Source: DASVVT01 sp036386415 (GTDB taxonomy: Bacteria; Acidobacteriota; Blastocatellia; Pyrinomonadales; Pyrinomonadaceae). From it: a stretch of 64,000 nt of DNA. How positions within the stretch are numbered: position 1 is the first letter of the stretch; each line of letters starts with the position of its first letter. Below are positions 8,432-17,451 of the stretch, piece after piece. The position numbers and the translations under genes are program-made. Under the pieces are notes generated by a model. The model did no database searches, was not told the DNA's origin, and was given only the letters and a program-made list of their open reading frames with translations. The stretch spans positions 20,283 to 84,282 of the forward strand of contig DASVVT010000071.1 of NCBI GenBank assembly GCA_036386415.1, written 5' to 3'.

Positions 8432-9019
8432 ATGAAAGCCACGTATAAGTTTTTGGGGCTCGTCGCGCTCATCACGCTGCTGGCGAGCGCTACGGCGATG
8501 GCGCAGAGACCGCGCAGCGTCAGCGAGCCGGAGCAGTCCACCACGCCGACCCGCCCCGCGCCTGCACCAGCGCCGCCGGAGGTCAAGGTCAAATACGAGG
8601 GCGGCGTCCTGGGCTACAGTAAAAAGATCGACGGCACGATCTTTTTCGACGATCAGAACAAGCGTCTGCTATTCCGCGACAAGACGCGGCACGAGGTTAT
8701 TTCCATCCCTTATCAATCAATCGCAGCGGCTTTCGCCGACACGAAATCGAAAAGGCCGACGAGCGCGTCCGTCATCAGCAGCATCCCGCTTATCTATACG
8801 TTTCCGGCAGCATTCATTAGAAAGAAGTATCGCTACCTGACGCTTCAGTACGACGACCCGGACACGCACGTCTCAGGCATCACGAGCTTCAAGATGGAGA
8901 ACAAGGAGATTCTCGAATCCGTGCTCTACACGCTTGCCAACAAAGCCGGACTCACGCCGCGCGGCGAAGCCTTCATACGCAAGGATTCGACGGCGGGCAG
9001 CCAGAAGACAACGCCTTAA
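8432..9019 (+). CDS. Exported protein of unknown function, PH-like fold suspected
   Basis: 195 residues. It has a clear signal peptide (MKATYKFLGLVALITLLASATAMAQ) and a proline-rich linker to about residue 50 (STTPTRPAPAPAPPE). The mature domain alternates strands with a final helix (EGGVLGYSKKIDGTIFFDD, KRLLFRDKTRHEVISIPYQSIAAAFAD, YRYLTLQYDD, KEILESVLYTLANKAGL), a pattern like small pleckstrin-homology-type domains that follow a membrane anchor. I do not recognise a named family. AGAGGGGATTC precedes the ATG as a plausible ribosome-binding site. The stop codon touches element A2. Confidence 0.65.
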   Translation: MKATYKFLGLVALITLLASATAMAQRPRSVSEPEQSTTPTRPAPAPAPPEVKVKYEGGVLGYSKKIDGTIFFDDQNKRLLFRDKTRHEVISIPYQSIAAAFADTKSKRPTSASVISSIPLIYTFPAAFIRKKYRYLTLQYDDPDTHVSGITSFKMENKEILESVLYTLANKAGLTPRGEAFIRKDSTAGSQKTTP

Positions 9020-9110
9020 TTTAAACGCAAAGGGCGCAAAGGAAAGACGCGCAAAGAACGCAAAGCATCAACTCCTTTGCGAATACCTTTGCGTCCTTTG
9101 CGTTTAAATC
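9019..9110. repeat. Palindromic element A2 (9-nt word ACGCAAAGG)
   Basis: Outer arms ATTTAAACGCAAAGGGCGC and GCGTCCTTTGCGTTTAAAT, with inner ACGCAAAG units and a core CATCAACTCCT matching A1. It starts in the stop codon of the preceding gene. Confidence 0.9.
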
Positions 9111-9343
9111 GCCCCTTTCCAAACACGCTCTGAAATTCCGTTTGCAGGTTGCTGATAGGAATAGACCTGTGTTAGTGTCGCTCGCGTGCCGAGCAGCTTT
9201 CTCGACAACCTGCCTGAGCACAAGTCTCTTGTGCGAACCTTCGTCGATTGACCTCATAGAAACCGCTTTGCTTAATCGCTGACGCCAGGTCATCGGGGTC
9301 GCGTCCCTTTTTCACATCACTCAAGATTTTAAGGAGAGCTAAT

Positions 9344-11086
9344 ATGTTTTGCCGCCTCGCCAGATTCATTATGTTCGCGGCCTGTCTTTCAGCAGCCTTG
9401 CTTCTGCTCTCTGCTAACGAAGCGGTTGTCCTCGCTCAAAGCCAGCCGCAGGTTAAAGTCTCCATTAAAGTTGCGCTGGTCGATAAAGACCTGAGCGTGA
9501 AGCCTGTGCCGAAGATAACGCTCGCCATTCAAAAGCTCAATCAAGAAGGATCAATCGACACTACCGTTTCACCGCTTCAGGTCACGACCGGTTTTGACGG
9601 GACTGCTGACACTGTGCTTCCGTCCGGCGATTATGTCGTCAAGTCGGAGCAGCCTCTGGAGTTCAACGACAAGAGCTACGAATGGGCTGTTAACTTCAAG
9701 GCCGAGACAGGCAAGGAAACGTCCCTTGAGTTGAGCACTAACAACGCGAAAGTCACCGCCGTTGCCAGATCTAAAAAGCGCATCACGGAAGAAACCGAGA
9801 TGTTCCAGCAGTTGCGCGACGGGGTGGTCACCGTCGAAGGCGAGCTCGGTCGTGGGACGGGGTTCATCATAGATGCCAGCGGGTTGATCCTGACCAATCA
9901 GCACGTCATCAATACGTCGAAGGAGATTCGCGTCCAGTTTGATCGCCAGCACAAAGTGCGCGCCGTTCTGCTTGAGCAAGACCCGGAGCGCGATGTCGCA
10001 GTGCTGTGGGCGAATCTCAGCCCCTGCTCAAGCTGCAAGGCGCTGAAGCTGGCGCACGCGCCAGAGGGGGAGGGGAGCGAGCCTGTGGTGGTCGAAGGTG
10101 AAAGAGTCTTCACCATCGGCAGCCCGCTCAACCAGCAAAAAATCCTGACGACGGGCATCGTCAGCAAGGTTGAAAAGCGTGCCATCATCTCCGACATCAA
10201 CATCAATCCCGGCAGCTCCGGCGGGCCTCTCTTCAATTCGCTCGGCGAAGTCATCGGCATCACAACCTTTGGCGATCCGTCTCCGAATGTCGGCCCCGGC
10301 GTTTCCGGCATCGTTCGCATAGAGGAGGCGCAGGCGCTCATCGGCAAGTCAAAACTGAACATGAAAGAAAGAAGCGCGCCGACTGCCGAGTTGATGCCGA
10401 CAGAGCCGGAAGCTCCTTTCCCGGTGGAATCAATCAAAGCCCGCATCGACGTGAAGAAGTTTGAGACCAAGCCTTACAAGGCCGGAGTCGGCGATTACAA
10501 TGTGCACATGTTCACGCCCGTCTACAAATTCTACCTCTCGGAGAAAGACAGGATCGAAGCGGCGCGCGACCGTGACAAGAGAAATAAGAAGGGCGGAGCA
10601 CAGGGAACAGTCGACAGGTTTGATAGTCTCCGCAACTGGGCTGAGTACGTCGGAGAACTCAAGCCCGTCGTGGAGATTCTAGCCTTGCCGGAAGTGAAGG
10701 CGACAGGAAAGTCGATGGTTCTGAACGCCATCCTGATCGGCGCAACGGGCACGTCCGCGCCGATGGACTACAAGTTCAAAGCAGACTTTTACGAGATGAC
10801 GCTCTCCTGCGATGGGAAAGAGATTCTGCCGATCCATAGAGGGAAAGCCGAGATCATTGCTCAGATGGGAAGCTACTACAAGGTCAAGAATCGCTTCACC
10901 TATGCGGGCCTTTACACATACCCGGTCGAGGCATTCGATCCGGGCAAGTGCCAGCGCCTTGAGCTGAAGGTCTTTTCTGAGGAGCACCCGACAACGCCTG
11001 CCGTAAAGCTTCTTGATCCCAAAACCGTGCAAAGAATCTGGACGGATTTCGAGGATTACCGGAAGCAACCGGTCAGCCAGAACTAA
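9344..11086 (+). CDS. Secreted trypsin-like serine protease (DegP/HtrA-like fold, no PDZ)
   Basis: 580 residues, ATG preceded by AAGGAGAGCTAAT, a strong ribosome-binding site. A signal peptide (to about residue 33, ending VVLAQ) is followed by a 130-residue beta-rich domain. The chymotrypsin-fold protease follows from residue 165 (GRGTGFIIDASGLILTNQHV). The triad is visible: H187 in TNQHV, D217 in PERDVAVL and S292 in NPGSSGGPLFN. There is no PDZ domain after it. Instead a 230-residue C-terminal domain of unknown type extends to the end. It would act in the periplasm or outside the cell; its substrate is unknown. An intrinsic terminator follows at 11126. Confidence 0.88.
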   Translation: MFCRLARFIMFAACLSAALLLLSANEAVVLAQSQPQVKVSIKVALVDKDLSVKPVPKITLAIQKLNQEGSIDTTVSPLQVTTGFDGTADTVLPSGDYVVKSEQPLEFNDKSYEWAVNFKAETGKETSLELSTNNAKVTAVARSKKRITEETEMFQQLRDGVVTVEGELGRGTGFIIDASGLILTNQHVINTSKEIRVQFDRQHKVRAVLLEQDPERDVAVLWANLSPCSSCKALKLAHAPEGEGSEPVVVEGERVFTIGSPLNQQKILTTGIVSKVEKRAIISDININPGSSGGPLFNSLGEVIGITTFGDPSPNVGPGVSGIVRIEEAQALIGKSKLNMKERSAPTAELMPTEPEAPFPVESIKARIDVKKFETKPYKAGVGDYNVHMFTPVYKFYLSEKDRIEAARDRDKRNKKGGAQGTVDRFDSLRNWAEYVGELKPVVEILALPEVKATGKSMVLNAILIGATGTSAPMDYKFKADFYEMTLSCDGKEILPIHRGKAEIIAQMGSYYKVKNRFTYAGLYTYPVEAFDPGKCQRLELKVFSEEHPTTPAVKLLDPKTVQRIWTDFEDYRKQPVSQN

Positions 11087-11125
11087 AGCCTCCGCAGCAA
11101 TTGATAGTCACGGGCTTGACAGAAC

Positions 11126-11164
11126 GGGGCAGTCGAAATCGGTTTCGACTGCCCCTCTTGTTTT
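11126..11164 (+). terminator. Intrinsic terminator after the protease gene
   Basis: A perfect 13-bp stem, GGGGCAGTCGAAA with TTTCGACTGCCCC, with a four-base loop TCGG and followed by TCTTGTTTT. It lies in the convergent gap with thiC. The opposite strand lacks a good U-tract, so it mainly serves the plus-strand gene. Confidence 0.85.
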
Positions 11165-11172
11165 ACTACCGA

Positions 11173-13116
11173 TTAATGCTCGCGCTTCAGACCCACAGGC
11201 AACTCGCCCCGATAAATCTCTCCACCTGAAGCGACGAACTCCGCGGCCTTCTCTTTCATGCCTTCCTGCAAAGCAGCCTGCTCGTCCAACTCTTTCTGCG
11301 CGGCATACTCGCGCACGTCCTGAGTGATCTTCATGGAGCAGAAGTGCGGGCCGCACATCGAGCAGAAGTGTGCGAGCTTGGCCCCTTCCTGCGGCAACGT
11401 CTCGTCGTGATACTCGCGCGCCACTTCCGGGTCGAGCGCAAGATTGAACTGATCCTCCCAGCGAAACTCGAAGCGTGCTTTCGAGAGCGCGTTGTCTCTG
11501 GCTTGCGCGCCCGGATGCCCCTTCGCCAAATCCGCCGCGTGCGCCGCGATCTTGTACGTGATGACGCCGTCTTTGACATCCTTTTTATTGGGCAGGCCAA
11601 GATGCTCTTTCGGCGTGACGTAGCAGAGCATGGCCGTGCCGAACCAGCCGATCATCGCCGCGCCAATGGCCGACGTGATGTGATCGTAGCCGGGCGCGAT
11701 GTCCGTCACGAGCGGACCCAGCGTGTAAAAGGGCGCTTCCTGGCAGATTTCGAGCTGCCTGTCCATGTTCTCTTTAACGAGGTGCATGGGGACATGGCCG
11801 GGACCTTCGATCATCACCTGGCAGTCCATCTCCCAGGCGATCTTCGTTAGCTCACCGAGCGTTTCAAGCTCTGCAAACTGCGCCTCGTCGTTGGCGTCTG
11901 CGATAGAGCCCGGACGCAGCCCGTCGCCGAGAGAGAAAGAGACATCGTAGGCCGCCATGATCTCGCAGATTTCAGGAAAGCGCGTGTACAGGAAGCTCTC
12001 CTCGTGGTGTGCCAGACACCATTTAGCCATGATCGAGCCGCCGCGGCTGACGATGCCTGTCGTCCGACGTGCCGTCAGCGGAATGTAGGGCAAGCGCACG
12101 CCCGCGTGAATCGTGAAGTAGTCCACGCCCTGCTCGGCCTGCTCGACGAGCGTGTCGCGGTAAATCTCCCAAGTTAATTCTTCGGCGCGGCCATTGACCT
12201 TTTCGAGCGCCTGGTAGATGGGCACAGTCCCGACGGGGACGCTTGAGTTGCGCAGAATCCATTCGCGCGTGGCGTGAATGTTCTTGCCCGTCGATAAATC
12301 CATGACGGTGTCAGCGCCCCAGCGTGTCGCCCAGCGCATCTTTTCAACCTCCTCTTCAATGGAAGAGGCTACAGCCGAGTTGCCTATGTTGGCGTTGATC
12401 TTGACGAGGAAGTTGCGCCCGATAATCATCGGCTCGGATTCCGGGTGGTTGATGTTGGCAGGAATGATCGCGCGCCCGCGCGCCACCTCGTCGCGCACAA
12501 ATGCGGGCGTCACGTAAGAGGGAATCGAAGCATTGAAGCTCTCGCCCCTGTGCTGGTGATGGAGCGAGCTTCTATCGCCATTAGCCAAAGCTTCGTAGGC
12601 GGCCTCGCGCCCAAGGTTTTCGCGGATGGCGACGAACTCCATCTCCGGCGTAATGATCCCGCGACGCGCGTAGTGCATCTGCGTGACGCGGCGTCCCGAG
12701 CGGGCACGCAGCGGCGCGCGTCTGAAGGCTGGAAACTCTTCCAGTCGCCCCTTCTCCTTCTTCTTCGCATACTGCTCGGCGCCCGCCGTCAGGTAGCCGT
12801 TATCTTCCGGCTTGACCGTGCGTCCCTCGTACTCTTCCGTATCACCGCGCGCGATGATCCAGTCGCGCCTGAGCGCCCCCAGCCCTTCGCGCACGTCGCA
12901 GCGCACGCTCGCGTCGTCCCACGGCCCGCTCGTATCGTAGACGCGTACAGCCTCGTTCTCTTCCAGCGTGCCGTCGAAATTCTTGGTCACGTTCTGCGTG
13001 ATCTCACGAAACGGAACGCGCACGCCGCTTTGCTCGCCCTCAACATAAATCTTACGCGAGTTGGGAAGCTCAACCTCGTCGCTTCTCTTCTCGCCCGTCT
13101 CATCTCTCTTACTCAT
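11173..13116 (-). CDS. thiC: Phosphomethylpyrimidine synthase ThiC
   Basis: 647 residues. ThiC converts aminoimidazole ribotide to hydroxymethylpyrimidine phosphate for thiamin synthesis, using a 4Fe-4S cluster and SAM. The family cluster motif CSMCGPHFCSMK lies near the C-terminus, and MHYARRGIITPEMEFVAIREN, NIGNSAVASSIEEEVEKMRWATRWGADTVMDLSTG and GHVPMHLVKENMDRQLEICQEAPFYTLGPLVTDIAPGYDHI are diagnostic. The start is placed at ATG 13116 (MSKRDETGEK), because a longer in-frame reading to 13245 would translate the riboswitch terminator. Control is by the TPP riboswitch directly upstream. No other thi gene is in the window. Confidence 0.97.
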   Translation of the reverse strand: MSKRDETGEKRSDEVELPNSRKIYVEGEQSGVRVPFREITQNVTKNFDGTLEENEAVRVYDTSGPWDDASVRCDVREGLGALRRDWIIARGDTEEYEGRTVKPEDNGYLTAGAEQYAKKKEKGRLEEFPAFRRAPLRARSGRRVTQMHYARRGIITPEMEFVAIRENLGREAAYEALANGDRSSLHHQHRGESFNASIPSYVTPAFVRDEVARGRAIIPANINHPESEPMIIGRNFLVKINANIGNSAVASSIEEEVEKMRWATRWGADTVMDLSTGKNIHATREWILRNSSVPVGTVPIYQALEKVNGRAEELTWEIYRDTLVEQAEQGVDYFTIHAGVRLPYIPLTARRTTGIVSRGGSIMAKWCLAHHEESFLYTRFPEICEIMAAYDVSFSLGDGLRPGSIADANDEAQFAELETLGELTKIAWEMDCQVMIEGPGHVPMHLVKENMDRQLEICQEAPFYTLGPLVTDIAPGYDHITSAIGAAMIGWFGTAMLCYVTPKEHLGLPNKKDVKDGVITYKIAAHAADLAKGHPGAQARDNALSKARFEFRWEDQFNLALDPEVAREYHDETLPQEGAKLAHFCSMCGPHFCSMKITQDVREYAAQKELDEQAALQEGMKEKAAEFVASGGEIYRGELPVGLKREH

Positions 13117-13151
13117 AACTTCCAGAACTTTCCGGCCAGACTCAGGCTGAC

Positions 13152-13191
13152 CTGAAAAAGAAAAAACCGTCCCATCGAAACGAAGGGACGG
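13152..13191 (-). terminator. Attenuator terminator of the thiC leader
   Basis: In the thiC leader RNA, CCGTCCC and GGGACGG form a 7-bp stem around an 11-base loop, followed by TTTTTTCTTTTT. It lies between the TPP aptamer and the start codon, so it is the likely expression platform: thiamin pyrophosphate binding should favour termination. Confidence 0.85.
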
Positions 13192-13210
13192 AACGGTCTT
13201 ATCACTTGTT

Positions 13211-13303
13211 TCTCCCTTCGACGGTACTAACCGTATCAGGTTCAAGGGGTCTCCCGGCTGGGACTCTCAGCCAAGGCGCTGCGGACGCGCCCTGGCTCCC
13301 CCG
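13211..13303 (-). promoter_or_regulatory. TPP riboswitch (THI element)
   Basis: Read on the minus strand, the aptamer starts GGGGGAGCC and contains the conserved GGCTGAGAG, GACCCCTTGAACCTGAT and the closing GTACCGTCGAAGGGA. These are the standard TPP aptamer core segments. It is followed by a terminator hairpin and then thiC, giving control by premature termination. Confidence 0.96.
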
Positions 13304-13414
13304 AAAACTTCAGAGCAATCAATGATCCTGTTTCTTGAACGAAACTATTCTACGCCTATTAGCTCTCAATCATAAAACGCTCGTCCTCCCAGGTCGTGTC
13401 CTCAATTCAGTTTG

Positions 13415-13513
13415 TCTCTGTGTTACCTCTGTGTTCTCTGCGTCTCTGTGGTGAGTCTTATCTGAAGTAACACTCACCACAGAGACACAGTGGACACAGA
13501 GGATGCACAGAGA
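13415..13513. repeat. Palindromic element M (9-nt word ACACAGAGG/CCACAGAGA)
   Basis: Left arm CTCTGTGTTACCTCTGTG and onward to GTCTCTGTGGTGAG; right arm CTCACCACAGAGACACAG to GGACACAGAGGATGCACAGAG. The core is TCTTATCTGAAGTAACA. It lies between the thiC leader and the downstream end of the WD40 kinase gene. Confidence 0.85.
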
Positions 13514-13576
13514 ATAATTAAGACCAGGATAATAGTAGGTCTTCGGCCATAGATCGTCACCCGTAGCCTGTCACGG

Positions 13577-15688
13577 TCAAGGCTCCAGCGTCCACAGCTT
13601 GATCGTCTTGTCTATGCTCCCGCTCGCCAGTTGTTTTCCGTCAGGCGAGAAGGCGAGGGCATAGGCCGCCTCGCTATGTCCTGTGAGAGTTTGTTTGAGC
13701 GCGCCTGTCTGCGCGTCCCACAGCTTGATCGTCTTGTCCATGCTCGCACTCGCCAGCGTCCCTTTAGATGAAAATGCGAGGCCGTGAATCCCGTCGCTAT
13801 GTCCCGTCAGAGTCTGTTTGAGCGCGCCTGTCTGCGCGTCCCACAACTTGATCGTTTTGTCTATGCTTGCGCTCGCCAGTAGCTTCCCGTCAGGCGAATA
13901 TGCGAGGCCATGAATACCGCTGCTATGCCCGGTCAGTGTCTGCTTGAGGGCACCGGTCTGCGGATCCCACAGCTTGATCGTCTTGTCGTCGCTCCCGCTC
14001 GCCAGTGTTTCACCATCGGGTGAATAAGCGATGGTTTTAATCGTCTCGCTATGCCCGGTTAGTACCTCCTTGAGCTCACCGCTTTGCGTGTCCCACAGCT
14101 TGACTGTCTTATCAGTGCTCCCGCTCGCCAGTTGTTTCCCGTCAGGCGAGAACGCGATGGTGTGAACCGCGCTGCCATGCCCTGTGAGAGTCTGCTTGAG
14201 CGCGCCGGTCTGCGCATTCCACAGCTTGATAGTCTTGTCGTCGCTTCCGGTTGCGAGTGTCTTGCCGTCAGGCGAATATGCGATGGCGTGAACCCCGTGG
14301 CTATGCCCCGTGACGGTCTGCTCAAGCGCGCCCGTCTGCGTGTCCCACAACTTGAAGGTCTTGTCGGCGCTGCCGCTTGCAAGCTGCTTACCATCGGATG
14401 AAAATGCAATGGCGATAACTGAATCGCTATGTCCGCCAAGCGTCTGCTTGAGGTTGAAGCTCGATGAGTTCTCAGCCGTGTTGGAAGCTCCAGCCTGTAG
14501 TCCGGTTATGTACGGCTGCCACCAACGGCTCACCGCCAGCGCAATCAGTCCCAGGGCAAGTACCAAGGCCATAACGCCCGCGACGCCGAAGACGATGGTG
14601 CTTCGCTTTAAGCCTCCTTTGTTGTCTTGACGGGCGCGTTCAGAGGTCGGCAATACGGGCGCTCCCCCTGTGTTCTGCGGCGCTGATACTGCGACCGTTT
14701 GTGGCACACCTGCGGGCGTTGGCTGCGGCGTCGTCTCAACTTTCGGCGGAGGTGGCGCAGCAGCAGCGTAGGGGCTGGATACTGTCTCAAACGGCACACT
14801 GACCGGCGTTGGCGTGTTCGGCGGCTCGCTCCGTCGAGTTTCCTGTATCAACGCAACGTTCGGAGCAGTCTCAGGCGTGTGCGGTCGCCATAGCTCGTAG
14901 CTCACGGCGCGCAAGTCGCGGCGCATCTCTGCGGCTGACTGGTAGCGCTCTGCCGTGTCCCGTTTGAGAGCGCGCATGACAGCGCTGCGCAGGCTGTCGG
15001 GTATGGAATCGGGCAGGGGCGGGGGATCATGATGGACGATGGCTCCGACCAGAGAGACGATGTCCGGCTGGTCGTATGGGAGGCGTCCGGCCAGCATCTG
15101 ATAGAGGATGACGCCGACAGACCAAACATCCGTCTGCTCGTTGCGCTTGCCGTCGAAGGCTTCGGGAGCCATGTAAGCGAACGTCCCCGATAGGTTCTGG
15201 CTGTAGGAACCCGTCTTGATGACGCGCGCGATGCCGAAGTCCGCCAGGCGCGGCGTCTCGCGTTGGAGCAGGATGTTGTCCGGCTTGAGGTCGCGGTGAA
15301 TGATGCGCTGCTCGTGCAGGTATTCGAGCCCGTCCAGTATCTCCGTCGCCATTTCGACAGCCGCTTCGATTGACGGCGCACGCCCTCCGTGCTTTTTCAA
15401 CCAGTCCTGAAGAGAGCCGCCCGGCGCATACTCGCTGACGATCACAGCCTGGCCGTCGTAGATGTCCGCTTCGATGATCGGCAGCACGTTCGGATGGCCG
15501 GAAACCTGCGCCCAGATGACCGCCTCGTGCTTGAAGGCTTCAATGTCCACGTCTTCGTCGCGCGCCAGTTTCAATGCGAAGCGCGTCGTGGCGATGGCCG
15601 TACGCTTTTCCGCCAGCCACACGACGCCGAAACCGCCGCGCCCGATCTGGCTAATCAATGTGTATGAGCCGATTTTGTTCTGTGCCAT
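13577..15688 (-). CDS. Ser/Thr protein kinase with C-terminal WD40 propeller
   Basis: 703 residues from ATG 15688 (MAQNKIGSYTLISQIGRGGFG); an upstream in-frame start at 15712 adds eight weak residues. Residues about 10-265 are a Hanks-type kinase: glycine loop IGRGGFGVVWLA, lysine in RFALKLA, catalytic HRDLKPDNILL, DFG in LADFGIA, and the activation segment to MAPEAFDG. A Pro-rich linker and one membrane segment (STIVFGVAGVMALVLALGLIALAVS) follow. The extracytoplasmic part is seven WD40 repeats of about 42 residues (TGHSxxxHxIAYSPDGKxLASGSxDKTIKLWDxQTGALKQTL), enough for one seven-bladed propeller. The kinase is cytoplasmic and the propeller probably periplasmic, so it may sense a ligand or partner. 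It stands alone on its strand. Confidence 0.92.
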   Translation of the reverse strand: MAQNKIGSYTLISQIGRGGFGVVWLAEKRTAIATTRFALKLARDEDVDIEAFKHEAVIWAQVSGHPNVLPIIEADIYDGQAVIVSEYAPGGSLQDWLKKHGGRAPSIEAAVEMATEILDGLEYLHEQRIIHRDLKPDNILLQRETPRLADFGIARVIKTGSYSQNLSGTFAYMAPEAFDGKRNEQTDVWSVGVILYQMLAGRLPYDQPDIVSLVGAIVHHDPPPLPDSIPDSLRSAVMRALKRDTAERYQSAAEMRRDLRAVSYELWRPHTPETAPNVALIQETRRSEPPNTPTPVSVPFETVSSPYAAAAPPPPKVETTPQPTPAGVPQTVAVSAPQNTGGAPVLPTSERARQDNKGGLKRSTIVFGVAGVMALVLALGLIALAVSRWWQPYITGLQAGASNTAENSSSFNLKQTLGGHSDSVIAIAFSSDGKQLASGSADKTFKLWDTQTGALEQTVTGHSHGVHAIAYSPDGKTLATGSDDKTIKLWNAQTGALKQTLTGHGSAVHTIAFSPDGKQLASGSTDKTVKLWDTQSGELKEVLTGHSETIKTIAYSPDGETLASGSDDKTIKLWDPQTGALKQTLTGHSSGIHGLAYSPDGKLLASASIDKTIKLWDAQTGALKQTLTGHSDGIHGLAFSSKGTLASASMDKTIKLWDAQTGALKQTLTGHSEAAYALAFSPDGKQLASGSIDKTIKLWTLEP
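13583..14452 (-). repeat. Tandem WD40-encoding DNA repeats (seven copies of about 126 bases)
   Basis: Seven in-frame units of about 126 bases encode the propeller blades. Long stretches such as the part encoding DKTIKLWDAQTGALKQTLTGHS recur nearly unchanged at the DNA level, so the blades were amplified or homogenised recently. The sixth unit is shorter by one or two codons (SSKGTLASAS). Confidence 0.85.
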
Positions 15689-15873
15689 CGTCGGACTAAT
15701 CAAAAGCCTCACGCGCCGGAGATGAGATCAAAGCGCTCCGGCAAGGTCAGTGCCGTTGAAGTTGACTGAGCATAACTCATGTCACGCCAGAGACAAGATG
15801 GAAATCTTCGCCGCGCCGCGCCAGCCCACGCCTGCGCAGGCAGCAAGCAGCGGGGGCACTGCCTGATTCGTAT

Positions 15874-16884
15874 TCAACCACCAATGAAACTCATCGTCCG
15901 CTCAGGCTGACGAAAACTCGGATCGTTGATGTAGTGGCGCGGCTCTTTCTTCATCACGACGCTCTCTATGTATTCGATCACTTCCCGGCGCGTTGCGCCG
16001 CCGCGCACGACGTCGCGCAAGCTGTGCTCGACCGTGGAAAAGAGGCACGTCCTGATCTGGCCGTCGGCGGTCAGGCGTATGCGCGAGCAAGCGCCGCAGA
16101 AGGGTTCTGTGACGGGCGCGATGATGCCGATCTCGCCGGGCGCACCGTCAGCGAAACGATAGCGCGAAGATGTCTCTGAGCCGCGCCTGACGGGGACCCG
16201 GACGAGCGGGAAACGCTCCTCAACGAGAGCGCGTATCTCCCTTCCCGAAAAGACTACCTGCCGCGACCACTCGTGTCCCGAATCGAGCGGCATGAACTCT
16301 ATGAAGCGCATGCTCAGGTCGTATGCTCGGGCGAACTGAGCGAAATCCGCGACCTCCCCTTCGTTGTGGCCGCGCACGATCACCGCGTTGACCTTGATCG
16401 GAGTGAGCCCTGCGCGCCTGGCCGCATTGATTCCTTCGAGCACGCGATCCAGCACGTCTACGCCCGTCATGCGCTTGAACGTGTCGCGCTTCAGGCTGTC
16501 GAGGCTGATCGTGACGCGGTCGAGCCCGGCCTCTTTCAACGCTGCGGCGCGCTCCGGCAGGAAATACCCGTTGGTCGTCAGGGCGAGGTCTTTCAACTGA
16601 GGCTTGAGCGCGGAGAGCTTTCTGATAAGCGTCTCTATATCGCGCCGCATCATCGGCTCGCCGCCCGTGAGTCGAATCTTTTCGATGCCGAGCGAGACGA
16701 AGATTTCACTGACGTATTCGATCTCCTCAAAGGAGAGCATCTGCTCTTTCGGCGCAATTGGCGGCTCGCCGTGCGGCAGACAATAGAAGCAGCGAAAATT
16801 GCAGCGATCCGTCAACGAGACGCGCAAATCGCGTATCGCACGGCCAAATGAATCTTTCAACTCCGCAGTCACTTCTTTTTTCAC
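15874..16884 (-). CDS. moaA: GTP 3',8-cyclase MoaA
   Basis: 336 residues, GTG start. MoaA is the radical SAM enzyme that converts GTP to 3',8-cyclo-GTP, the first step of molybdenum cofactor synthesis. The N-terminal cluster motif is CNFRCFYC (CxxxCxxC) after DLRVSLTDR. The SAM-binding region KIRLTGGEPMMRRDIETLI, FCGACSRIRLTADGQIRTCLFS (second 4Fe-4S cluster cysteines) and the C-terminal double glycine (SFIGG) are all present. No other moa gene is nearby, so the rest of the pathway must lie elsewhere. Confidence 0.95.
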   Translation of the reverse strand: MKKEVTAELKDSFGRAIRDLRVSLTDRCNFRCFYCLPHGEPPIAPKEQMLSFEEIEYVSEIFVSLGIEKIRLTGGEPMMRRDIETLIRKLSALKPQLKDLALTTNGYFLPERAAALKEAGLDRVTISLDSLKRDTFKRMTGVDVLDRVLEGINAARRAGLTPIKVNAVIVRGHNEGEVADFAQFARAYDLSMRFIEFMPLDSGHEWSRQVVFSGREIRALVEERFPLVRVPVRRGSETSSRYRFADGAPGEIGIIAPVTEPFCGACSRIRLTADGQIRTCLFSTVEHSLRDVVRGGATRREVIEYIESVVMKKEPRHYINDPSFRQPERTMSFIGG

Positions 16885-17451
16885 TTCCAGAGTGTTTCCG
16901 TTTTAAGGCGTTACTTCAGATGACCTCATGATACGCCGCTTCCGCATACATCCCCAAGCCACTACGCGAGCCGTTCAATCTTCAACCGCACGTAGAACTT
17001 CATCTTCGGACGTTCATCCATGACTGTCAACAAATGTAGACATCCAGGCAGCGCAGTGTGACCTGTAGTAGCCACACTAAATTCTTCTGAGCGGCGAAGG
17101 GTCGCCGCCGGGCACAGGTCAGGCCGATGGGTCAACGTATCCCGCGCCTCTCATATCTCTTTATTACCCCGGCGGGAGGCGTCCTGAAATCTTTTGCCTC
17201 AAACCCGCATAGAAGATAGATATGCCAGGCGAGATGTTCGACTCAAATCTGTTGATAAAGGGAAGCGAGCGGCTATCTCGGATTTGACGATAATGAACTG
17301 CTCAAATCTTATCTTAAGCCGGAGGCGCGGAAACTGGCATAATCATTGCTGCGCTCAGACGAAAGCGAGTGATATATCTAAAGGCGGGTGCTCGGCCTTC
17401 CAGGCGCTCGCGCTTTTCCATTAATCAACAATACTGTGAAAGGAGAGAAAG
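16885..17451. other. Intergenic region, no confident gene
   Basis: A 567-base gap between divergent moaA and the lysozyme gene. A 76-residue frame at 17194-17424 has no ribosome-binding site and an unconvincing composition. The segment GCGCAGTGTGACCTGTAGTA with CCACACT (17051-17078) recurs in similar form at 31541-31567. GAAAGGAGAGAAAG just before 17452 is the lysozyme ribosome-binding site. I see nothing else. Confidence 0.5.

Noticed and set aside
13117..13245. Extended N-terminus for ThiC
   Set aside because: It would translate the riboswitch terminator and aptamer end; ATG 13116 fits the family.
17194..17424. 76-codon plus-strand frame upstream of the lysozyme gene
   Set aside because: No ribosome-binding site and no protein-like pattern.
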